Source: B18-G2 sp964432835 (GTDB lineage: Archaea > Thermoplasmatota > E2 > DHVEG-1 > B18-G2). Taken from it: DNA of 9,860 nt. This document shows positions 1-5,707 of this stretch, piece by piece; the first letter of the stretch is position 1, and each line of letters begins with the position of its first letter. Made by a program: the position numbers and the translations under genes. Location of the stretch: positions 1 through 9,860 of the forward strand of contig CAYSPA010000045.1 in NCBI GenBank assembly GCA_964432835.1, given 5' to 3'. Below the pieces are notes generated by a model. That model saw only the letters and a program-made list of their open reading frames with translations. It was not told the origin of the DNA and searched no databases.

Positions 1-266
1 GAACGACGATGAAAATCGAGGCAATTCTCATCATCACTGAATTATTATGACTTGAATCGATAAAAAATTTTGGTTGGGGGTGGTTTGGTATAAACTGAGG
101 AAGCAGAAACAATCCAGGGTGGAAGTGTCGGTTCCGCACTACTGTATTGGCTGAAGAGCTCCCTACCTTATCTTTTTATTTTTGTGTAAGTTTTTGCTTT
201 GTGTATTTCTGGAATGATGGTCACGGGGGAAATCCACAAATCGTTCAACACATCCGACTTCCGATA
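1..266. other. Intergenic region without a recognisable gene
   Basis: No convincing reading frame is present on either strand; the longest run from the left edge in the + frames ends at a stop by about position 50. The stretch contains an A/T block (about 58-71) that could act as a TATA element, a G-rich patch at 72-88, a small hairpin at 125-139 (stem GTG-CG / CG-CAC with one bulged base, loop GTTC) and a series of T runs at 173-195. An A/T block followed roughly 100 nt later by T runs could mark a small independent RNA on the + strand, but I recognise no known RNA family here. It could equally be the trailing region of a gene left of the window. Confidence 0.5.
168..195 (+). terminator. T-run transcription terminator (candidate)
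   Basis: Three closely spaced T runs lie at 173-177, 179-183 and 190-195 on the + strand, within a gene-free stretch. Archaeal RNA polymerase commonly terminates at T-rich non-template stretches without needing a hairpin, so this could end a transcript entering from the left or a small RNA starting near 90. No strong stem directly precedes it. Confidence 0.4.
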
Positions 267-267
267 G

Positions 268-279
268 AAAAATAAAAAT
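268..279 (+). promoter_or_regulatory. TATA box of the wHTH-primase gene, probably leaderless
   Basis: An A/T-only stretch (AAAAATAAAA, with purine-rich GATAG just upstream as a possible BRE) is centred about 26 bp before the ATG at 298. That is the usual archaeal distance from TATA box to transcription start. No Shine-Dalgarno-like sequence precedes the ATG, so a leaderless mRNA beginning at or next to the start codon is the simplest reading. Confidence 0.5.
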
Positions 280-297
280 GACTAACTTTATTCATAC

Positions 298-1401
298 ATG
301 ATGAACCCCACTGAAAAATATCTCATGCTGATGTTCGCGATAAAAAGAGAGGGTAAATTGATAGATTTTGACCATATAAAGGAAAAGACCGATAGAGATC
401 TGAAAATCAATGAGGAGTCAACAAGAAAAGCTCTTGACTCTCTGATAGATAAAGGTTTTATTCTGAAGAAAGGAGATTTATATACCATTTCAGCAAAAGG
501 GAGGCAACTGTTTTCAGAGAGCTTTAAAGAATGGAAAGAGGATCTGTTGAAGATAAACAAAACATGGACAACGGTCTACGAAGCCCTCAATTACTATGAT
601 AGAGTTGCAGATGTTGTTTTGAAATACTGTAAGGATAGACATGTCGGTTTTTACTGTACATTCACCCAGCAGCACTTTTTCAGGAGGCAGTTCAAAGGGA
701 GGTATATAACCTTGAATAACAAGGAGGATCTCATGAATTTTGTTCAGATGTTCTGCATAGATGTGATACCATGTGTTCATAGGATAGGTTTCGACAGACC
801 CGACTGGCTGGTTATCGATCTGGATGCCGGGGCAAAGGTGGGATTTGACAAGGTGAAAGAGGTTGCGAGAGTTTGCTATGATGTCATGGAAAAGCTAGAT
901 TTGAAACCAGCGATGAAGTTTTCCGGATCAAGAGGTATACAGTTATGGAGTCTACTGAAAGAATTTGAAATCCCACCGGAGTGGAATCCTTTGCCCATGC
1001 TCAGGGAGAGAAGGAAGAGGAATTATTTCTCTATATTTGTTGATTTGGTGAGATTGGTACAACACGAGGTTGATCAGGAAATACCTGGACTGACGACTTC
1101 GATAGTGTGTAAGAAGGAAGAGAGGGAGGATAAAATACTGATAGACTGGTCCTGTCTCAAGCCAAATGGTCTTGTGAGGTCTCCATATGGTATACATCAC
1201 AAGACGGGTCTCGTTTCGCTACCCCTGAAGCCCGATGAACTTGACGATTTCTCACCCGAGGATGCTGAGCCGGGGAAAGTCTTGGAGAGATTTGGAGAAA
1301 AAGGAGATGAATTCGAGCTCAAAGAGAGCGATCCCAGTAAAGCCATCAAGCATTTGCTCGAGAGCAGGAATGATATAGCAAGAACAGGGCAGAGTGTCTG
1401 A
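298..1401 (+). CDS. Winged-helix / primase-polymerase (AEP, LigD-PolDom/PriS-like) fusion protein
   Basis: This 367-residue protein has two parts. Residues 1-75 look like a winged helix-turn-helix DNA-binding domain (helical segments, then a short wing near FILKKGDLYTISAKG). Residues ~110-335 resemble the archaeo-eukaryotic primase superfamily, closest by eye to the polymerase domain of bacterial/archaeal LigD. Motif I is IDLDAG with Asp174 and Asp176 as metal ligands; motif II is KFSGSRGIQLW (207-217); motif III is LIDW with Asp283, followed by LVRSPYGIHHKTGL, which echoes the R-x-P-x-S-L-H-x-K-T-G-L segment of PriS. The stretch before motif I (FRRQFKGRYI, then VHRIGFDRPDW) also follows the LigD PolDom layout. 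In most AEPs motif II ends in His (SGxxGxH); here that position is Gln215, so catalysis may be altered. No ligase or Ku gene is nearby. The start at 298 is supported by the TATA spacing; Met at 301 is an alternative. Domain assignment is good, biological role unknown: repair synthesis, primase-like activity, or a non-catalytic nucleotide/DNA sensor are all possible. Confidence 0.75.
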   Translation: MMNPTEKYLMLMFAIKREGKLIDFDHIKEKTDRDLKINEESTRKALDSLIDKGFILKKGDLYTISAKGRQLFSESFKEWKEDLLKINKTWTTVYEALNYYDRVADVVLKYCKDRHVGFYCTFTQQHFFRRQFKGRYITLNNKEDLMNFVQMFCIDVIPCVHRIGFDRPDWLVIDLDAGAKVGFDKVKEVARVCYDVMEKLDLKPAMKFSGSRGIQLWSLLKEFEIPPEWNPLPMLRERRKRNYFSIFVDLVRLVQHEVDQEIPGLTTSIVCKKEEREDKILIDWSCLKPNGLVRSPYGIHHKTGLVSLPLKPDELDDFSPEDAEPGKVLERFGEKGDEFELKESDPSKAIKHLLESRNDIARTGQSV

Positions 1402-1443
1402 GCGATGGAAGAAATTCGATTTTGACAGAACAATTCCCAAACC

Positions 1444-1477
1444 TTTAATATCCACAATACCTTCTCTTCTGGGGGAG
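1444..1477 (+). promoter_or_regulatory. Possible promoter and RBS of the first phenylacetate-CoA ligase
   Basis: TTTAATA at 1444-1450 lies in the short gap after the primase gene, and GGGGGAG at 1471-1477 sits 3-4 nt before ATG 1481. The TATA-like element would place the transcript start close to the Shine-Dalgarno, so it may be weak or spurious, with read-through from the upstream gene instead. The RBS favours the 1481 start over the upstream GTG at 1394. Confidence 0.35.
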
Positions 1478-1480
1478 AAC

Positions 1481-2782
1481 ATGGAGAAAGGAGAGTATTG
1501 GGATCCAAAGATAGAGACGATGCCTCTTAAAGAGTTAAGAGAACTTCAGTTGAAAAGGCTGAAATGGGTTGTGAAGCATGCATACGAGAACAACAAATTT
1601 TATCATGAAAGGTTCAAAGAAGCTGGTGTAAAACCGGAAGATATCAAAACACTTGAAGATATCAGAAAACTCCCGTTCCTCACAAAGCAGGATCTGAGAG
1701 ATTACTATCCGTTTGGTCTGATATGCGTAGAAATGGATGAAATCGTAGAGATTCACGCATCATCCGGAACTACGGGAAAGCCCGTAGTGGGAGCCTACAC
1801 AAGGCATGACTTAGAAGTATGGACCGAAGTCATGGCTCGATCTCTTTGGGCAAACGGTCTCAGGAGAGATGACATTCTCCAGAATGCCTATGGATATGGT
1901 CTCTTCACCGGTGCACATGGCTTCGAAAAGGGAGCACAGCGTATAGGAGCAATGGTCATACCCATAAGTTCAGGTAACACAAAGAGGCAGATAACCATGA
2001 TGAAAGACCTCGGTAGCACAGCAATAGCCTGTACTCCATCCTACTCCCTCTACATGGCTGAGGTCGCCGAGGAGATGGGTTTTGATCCCAAGGAGGATTT
2101 CAATCTAAGATTGGGTCTCTTCGGAGCAGAAGCATGGAGCGACGAGATGAGAAAATCCATAGAGGAGAGATGGGGAATAGTAGCGCATGAGCACTATGGT
2201 TTAACCGAAATAATAGGTCCTGGCGTCGTATCTGAATGCAAAGAGAAAAAACTCCACATAAATGCTGATCATTTCCTTCCAGAGATCATAGATCCAGAAA
2301 CAGGCGAACCCCTCGAGCCGGGCGAAGAAGGCGAACTCGTCTTTACAACGCTCACAAAAGAAGCATTTCCCGCTATAAGATTCAGAACCAGAGACCTCGC
2401 AATATACTATGAAGATCCTTGCGAGTGTGGAAGAACCTTGCCAATTCAATCAAGGATAAAGGGGAGAAGCGATGACATGATGAAGGTGAAGGGAGTTATT
2501 GTTTTCCCATCTCAGATAGAGGCTGCTCTTCTCAAAGTTCCGGGATTGAGCGAGAACTATCAGCTGGTGAAGGAAAAGAAGGGGTCAATGGTTACATTGA
2601 GCGTGGAGGTGGAAGCAACCGAAGAGAGATACAAAGAAGGAAAACTCGATGAGCTGGAAAAGAAGGCAGAAGAAGAAATATACGCGATACTCAATCTCAA
2701 GGTTCCCGTTAAGGTTCTGCCACCGAAAACGATACCGAGAAGTACGGGAAAGGCAAAAAGAGTGATAGAAAGAGAGGTCTAG
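1481..2782 (+). CDS. paaK: Phenylacetate-CoA ligase family adenylate-forming enzyme (PaaK-like)
   Basis: This 433-residue protein matches the usual length and full architecture of PaaK: ATP-dependent activation of an aryl acid (phenylacetate or a related acid) to the acyl-adenylate, then to the CoA thioester, in the cytoplasm. The N-terminus (EYWDPKIETMP) is typical. The phosphate-binding loop SSGTTGKP is at 94-101, the adenine/acyl region HEHYGLTE at 236-243, the ribose/hinge region RFRTRDL at 300-306, and a cysteine pair (DPCECGRT) follows. KGRSDDMMKVKGVIVFPSQIE at ~327-347 leads into the mobile C-terminal domain, and the catalytic-lysine motif RSTGKAKR is near Lys424. The frame is open upstream to GTG 1394, which would overlap the primase gene, but the family start and RBS favour ATG 1481. 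The substrate cannot be read from sequence; indolepyruvate-derived or other aryl acids are also plausible in archaea. It runs toward the MFS gene, with 14 bp between the stop codons. Confidence 0.88.
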   Translation: MEKGEYWDPKIETMPLKELRELQLKRLKWVVKHAYENNKFYHERFKEAGVKPEDIKTLEDIRKLPFLTKQDLRDYYPFGLICVEMDEIVEIHASSGTTGKPVVGAYTRHDLEVWTEVMARSLWANGLRRDDILQNAYGYGLFTGAHGFEKGAQRIGAMVIPISSGNTKRQITMMKDLGSTAIACTPSYSLYMAEVAEEMGFDPKEDFNLRLGLFGAEAWSDEMRKSIEERWGIVAHEHYGLTEIIGPGVVSECKEKKLHINADHFLPEIIDPETGEPLEPGEEGELVFTTLTKEAFPAIRFRTRDLAIYYEDPCECGRTLPIQSRIKGRSDDMMKVKGVIVFPSQIEAALLKVPGLSENYQLVKEKKGSMVTLSVEVEATEERYKEGKLDELEKKAEEEIYAILNLKVPVKVLPPKTIPRSTGKAKRVIEREV

Positions 2783-2796
2783 ATATCTTTTGTCTC

Positions 2797-3945
2797 CTAT
2801 TTCCTCTTTACTATGCCCCACAGTATGGTGAATATCACCAGATAAGCGAGGAGGAGAATAAACGCATTATTGAGGGATTGGTCCGCAACTTTACCAATCG
2901 CTACAGGAAGAATAGCACCACCGACGTTGCTCACAGATATATACAAACTCGCCGCTATCCCAACGTTCTTTTCATTCACCCCTTTTTCAGTTTCCTGACA
3001 GTGCAATGCCACCGGCCACGTCGCCTGGAGGCATACGCCGAACAGGAATGATATGAGCAGATATATTGCAAATGGTGGATTTACCCTAAAAACCAGCCAG
3101 AGTATAACTCCAAGTATCGCTATGAGTAGAGAAGATCTCTTTACACCGTACTTATTTGCCACATATGGAAAAGCAAATGCGCCCAGAGCAGAACCGAAGA
3201 GCATTGCACTGATTATGTTTCCTCCCTGGACCTCGCTCATGCCGGAGTTTATTGCTATCTTGGGCAGCAGAGCAGATGCCGACAGTGTGGAACCAACGAT
3301 AAAGAAACCTATGAGAGAGTAAAGGATGGCATTTTTTGATGAGAAGACTCCTCTGAAACCTTCTATGATACCTACGCTCTCTTTCTCCGCCTTTTCCCTA
3401 TCCTTGCCAAAGATGAGGTAAAGCAGGAGGGCTATCAGTGAAAGCACAGCAAACGAGGTGTAAACCGCATTCAGACCATAGATGTTTTTGATATAAGGTG
3501 AAAGCAAGGATGCTGTACCGAAACCTATGAACAGACCGGAACTGACAACACCTATAGCTAAAGATGCTTTTTCTTTGAACCACTGTATCATCTGCGGAGC
3601 TAAAGCAACGAGAATCCAAGCAAGACCAAATCCAGCGATTGATGTCGCAAGGAGTATCTTGGGATAACTATCGTTGAGCCATATTCTACCAGCGAATCCA
3701 ATAACCATGAGCAGTGCCCCTATGAGAACAGAATATCTGGGCCCCTTTTTGTCAACGATTCTCCCTGCAGGCCACGCAAAAAAGACCACAAACAAACCTA
3801 TTATAGATAGCAGAAGGTGAGACTCAGCCCCACCTATTCCATACATTGATTCCAGGTCCTTGAGCAGTGGAGCAACCGCGAACCAGTTCAATCCATATGA
3901 GAATATCAGTAGCCAGAATACACCTGCAACCACCCAACCGTACAT
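2797..3945 (-). CDS. Major facilitator superfamily transporter
   Basis: This 382-residue, very hydrophobic protein shows about 12 membrane segments in two six-helix halves, separated by a charged cytoplasmic loop (GKDREKAEKESVG). The MFS motif A signature is present after helix 2 (GRIVDKKGPR), with a degenerate counterpart in the second half (ANKYGVKRS). These are hallmarks of a secondary transporter in the cytoplasmic membrane. By overall look it resembles the oxalate/formate, nitrate/nitrite and cyanate-type antiporter groups, but I cannot assign a substrate. The frame is open as far as 4080, but that extension runs into the repeat that encodes a peptidase tail in another frame. ATG 3945 starts directly at the first helix (MYGWVVAGVF) and has AGGAGAAGG 5 nt upstream, so I chose it; ATG 3969 lacks an RBS. 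The gene converges with the ligase and could supply its substrate, which is inference only. Confidence 0.85.
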   Translation of the reverse strand: MYGWVVAGVFWLLIFSYGLNWFAVAPLLKDLESMYGIGGAESHLLLSIIGLFVVFFAWPAGRIVDKKGPRYSVLIGALLMVIGFAGRIWLNDSYPKILLATSIAGFGLAWILVALAPQMIQWFKEKASLAIGVVSSGLFIGFGTASLLSPYIKNIYGLNAVYTSFAVLSLIALLLYLIFGKDREKAEKESVGIIEGFRGVFSSKNAILYSLIGFFIVGSTLSASALLPKIAINSGMSEVQGGNIISAMLFGSALGAFAFPYVANKYGVKRSSLLIAILGVILWLVFRVNPPFAIYLLISFLFGVCLQATWPVALHCQETEKGVNEKNVGIAASLYISVSNVGGAILPVAIGKVADQSLNNAFILLLAYLVIFTILWGIVKRK

Positions 3946-3950
3946 CTCGG

Positions 3951-3999
3951 ACCTTCTCCTCTCCACCATCACACTGTGTAAAAAGGGAAAAGTATTAAA
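3951..3999 (-). promoter_or_regulatory. Promoter and RBS of the MFS transporter
   Basis: On the minus strand TTTAATACT (3991-3999) is followed about 26 bp later by the expected transcription start near 3966-3970, and then by AGGAGAAGGT (3951-3960) five bases before ATG 3945. The order and spacing fit an archaeal promoter with a short leader. It lies only about 30 bp from the orphan peptidase fragment, so the transporter has its own signal. Confidence 0.5.
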
Positions 4000-4028
4000 G
4001 TTGTTCGGTTTCGTTTGAAGGAGATTTC

Positions 4029-4189
4029 TCACCCTGGGTATCCACCAATCTTGAGAGACGGGTCTCCGAGCAGAATCCACTCCTGAACAACTTTAGCGTC
4101 TATCGATGAATCCGCGCCCGCCGGCGTGTTCCAGTCGATGGGATACTCGTTGAGATAGGCGGTTATCGCCTTTGCCCACACCTCTCCCA
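4029..4189 (-). pseudogene. Orphan C-terminal fragment of the C25 peptidase gene
   Basis: This stretch encodes, in frame and with its own TGA stop, the last ~52 residues of the peptidase found complete at 5708-7087 (LGEVWAKAITAY through LLGDPSLKIGGYP), but nothing upstream of that point. The residue before the stop is Gly instead of Asn. The frame is open to ATG 4217, giving a nominal 62-aa peptide, but the extra N-terminal residues (MRCGSDLMY) have no counterpart in the peptidase. The fragment lacks the signal peptide and both catalytic residues, so it cannot be a working protease. It is best read as a remnant left by the rearrangement that placed the second ligase gene between the two copies. 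Confidence 0.8.
4035..4189. repeat. Left copy of a 155-bp direct repeat
   Basis: Bases 4035-4189 match 5714-5868 at 154 of 155 positions in the same orientation (offset 1679). The only difference is A at 4047 versus G at 5726. Similarity stops abruptly on both sides. The repeat corresponds to the 3' end of the C25 peptidase gene, excluding its stop codon. It begins with TGGG and ends with CCCA, a 4-bp inverted terminus that could be chance. Confidence 0.97.
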
Positions 4190-4220
4190 AATACATAAGA
4201 TCAGATCCGCACCGCAAAGA

Positions 4221-4252
4221 ATTTATCCCTAATAGGTATTCATCCTCAGGAG
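4221..4252 (+). promoter_or_regulatory. Possible promoter and RBS of the second ligase
   Basis: ATTTATCC (4221-4228), preceded by purine-rich CGCAAAGA, is a TATA-like element about 25-30 bp before the start. AGGAG at 4248-4252 abuts ATG 4253 but stands 6 nt before ATG 4259, which is why I prefer 4259. If the message is nearly leaderless, ATG 4253 could be used instead. The promoter lies inside the repeat-bounded cassette, so the gene carries its own signal. Confidence 0.4.
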
Positions 4253-4258
4253 ATGGAA

Positions 4259-5650
4259 ATGAATCCGTTTCTTAATCCGTTGTTCACTATCAGGTCAGCT
4301 GGAAAATTATTGGCAGATGAATACAGGATTATGAAGTGGAATCGTGAGAAGCTGGAAGCATACCAATCCAAGAAGCTTAGGGATATCATCAGATATGCTT
4401 TTAGAGTGCCTGTATACAGAACGAAGTTCGAGGAAAATGGTCTACGTGTTGATGATATAAACTCGGTGAAGGATATCGAAAAAGTGCCCGTGACCACAAG
4501 GGATGACCTGAGGAGGGGTTACCCCGATGGTATTATCCCATATGACTTCGATAAGAGAAAGGGAAAAATTGTAACCACTGGCGGGTCCACGGGTAAACCG
4601 CTTTCCGTTTATGTTGACTGGCAAACCATTGTGAAAAGTTATGGTACAGTCTTTGCCATGCTGAGAGCAAATGGTCTCAACTGGAAAAAACTCAGAATGG
4701 CATGTATAGGCAATTTCAACCCATACAGGGCTGATCAAGAATACATCTCAGGAGTATACAGAGCCATAAGGGTCTTACCCCTAGCAAAAAAGATTAAATT
4801 GCTAAGGATAGAATCACATCCTCTGGAGTTATTAGAAGAACTTGATAAATTTAGACCAGATTATATTGCTACATACGGCGGTGTTCTCCTCAGTATGGCC
4901 TACTGGATAAGAAAAGGGTACGGCAAAAATATTAAACCCAAATTGCTGACCACAAGTGGAGCAATGCTGGACAATTACACCAGAAGATATGTGGAGGACA
5001 CCTTCGGATGTAGAATAGTAGACGCTTATTCCTGTGTAGAAACGGGTTGCAATATTGCTTTTCAGTGTAAGGAGGGTAGGTATCACGTGCACTCCGACTT
5101 TGTTTTGGTCGAGGCGCTTGATAAGGATTTTAAACCTCTCCCCCCAGGGAAGAGAGGAAGGATATGCGTTACTCGACTCTATGGAGGAGGTACACCGATT
5201 GTTAGATATTCCGGTCTGGATGATTGGATAATCCTTTCCGATGATGAGTGCAGTTGTGGTATAGAAACACCTATTATAGATAAAATAGAAGGGAGGATAT
5301 CAAGAGATATAGTACTACCTGGAGGGAGAGTGTATCCATCTGGAGCATTTACGTTGGTTGCGGATGTCCTTCACGAACTGGGAACTTTTAAAATCAAACG
5401 TTTTCAAGTTGTACAGAGAAGGATAGACAAATTAGAGATACTCCTCGTGGTTGATGAGGATATGAGAGATGTTGGCCCTCCGCTCGATGTGATTTTCAAG
5501 AAAGTAAAGGAAGCTTACCAGAGAAAGGTGGGGGATGATGTGGAAATTGAAGTTAAAGAGGTGAAAGAGATAAAAGATGACCCAAAGACCGGTAAACCCG
5601 CACCCCTCGTGGTCTCGTACGTTAAAGCAGACAAGGGTATCGAGGAATAG
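4259..5650 (+). CDS. PaaK/CapK-like (coenzyme F390 synthetase-related) adenylate-forming enzyme
   Basis: This 463-residue protein has the fold signature of the phenylacetate-CoA ligase / coenzyme F390 synthetase / CapK group. Residue positions here count from ATG 4253; subtract 2 for 4259. The N-terminal KLRDIIRYAFRVPVYRTKF (41-59) is typical of the family. The phosphate loop is TTGGSTGKP (108-116); DAYSCVETG (257-265) corresponds to the Y-G-x-x-E region; a cysteine motif (DECSCG, 331-336) occurs in the same place as in PaaK; IEGRISRDIVLPGGRVYPS precedes the C-terminal domain; and the lysine candidate is in DPKTGKPAP (Lys448). It is clearly diverged from the ligase at 1481-2782, so it is not a recent duplicate of it. 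Homologues include genuine CoA ligases, F420-adenylating enzymes and polysaccharide-associated CapK proteins, so the substrate is open. It is the only gene between the two 155-bp repeats. The start is chosen by RBS spacing; 4253 is an alternative. Confidence 0.8.
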   Translation: MNPFLNPLFTIRSAGKLLADEYRIMKWNREKLEAYQSKKLRDIIRYAFRVPVYRTKFEENGLRVDDINSVKDIEKVPVTTRDDLRRGYPDGIIPYDFDKRKGKIVTTGGSTGKPLSVYVDWQTIVKSYGTVFAMLRANGLNWKKLRMACIGNFNPYRADQEYISGVYRAIRVLPLAKKIKLLRIESHPLELLEELDKFRPDYIATYGGVLLSMAYWIRKGYGKNIKPKLLTTSGAMLDNYTRRYVEDTFGCRIVDAYSCVETGCNIAFQCKEGRYHVHSDFVLVEALDKDFKPLPPGKRGRICVTRLYGGGTPIVRYSGLDDWIILSDDECSCGIETPIIDKIEGRISRDIVLPGGRVYPSGAFTLVADVLHELGTFKIKRFQVVQRRIDKLEILLVVDEDMRDVGPPLDVIFKKVKEAYQRKVGDDVEIEVKEVKEIKDDPKTGKPAPLVVSYVKADKGIEE

Positions 5651-5707
5651 TTTAATGGTGAGTATTTGAAAGTGGGAGACAACGCCTCATTACCGCTTAT
5701 CTTTGTT

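Noticed and set aside
72..88. G-rich patch GG-TT-GGGGG-T-GG-TTT-GG as a possible G-quadruplex
   Set aside because: It could only form a two-tetrad structure, it lies in a gene-free stretch with no clear regulatory target, and such short patterns arise by chance.
298..1401. Full non-homologous end-joining LigD system
   Set aside because: Only an AEP-like domain with a wHTH is present; there is no ligase, phosphoesterase or Ku gene in the window, and motif II is altered.
1394..1480. GTG start at 1394 for the first ligase, overlapping the primase gene
   Set aside because: The 29 extra residues do not resemble the family N-terminus, and ATG 1481 has a purine-rich RBS and gives the standard PaaK length.
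3946..4080. N-terminal extension of the MFS reading frame to 4080
   Set aside because: The extra residues come from the antisense-frame reading of the repeat and lie upstream of the likely promoter and RBS; the first membrane helix begins at Met 3945.
4035..4189. Repeat as an insertion sequence or transposon terminus, given TGGG...CCCA ends
   Set aside because: Only 4 bp are inverted, no transposase lies between the repeats, no target-site duplication is visible, and the repeat itself is peptidase coding sequence.
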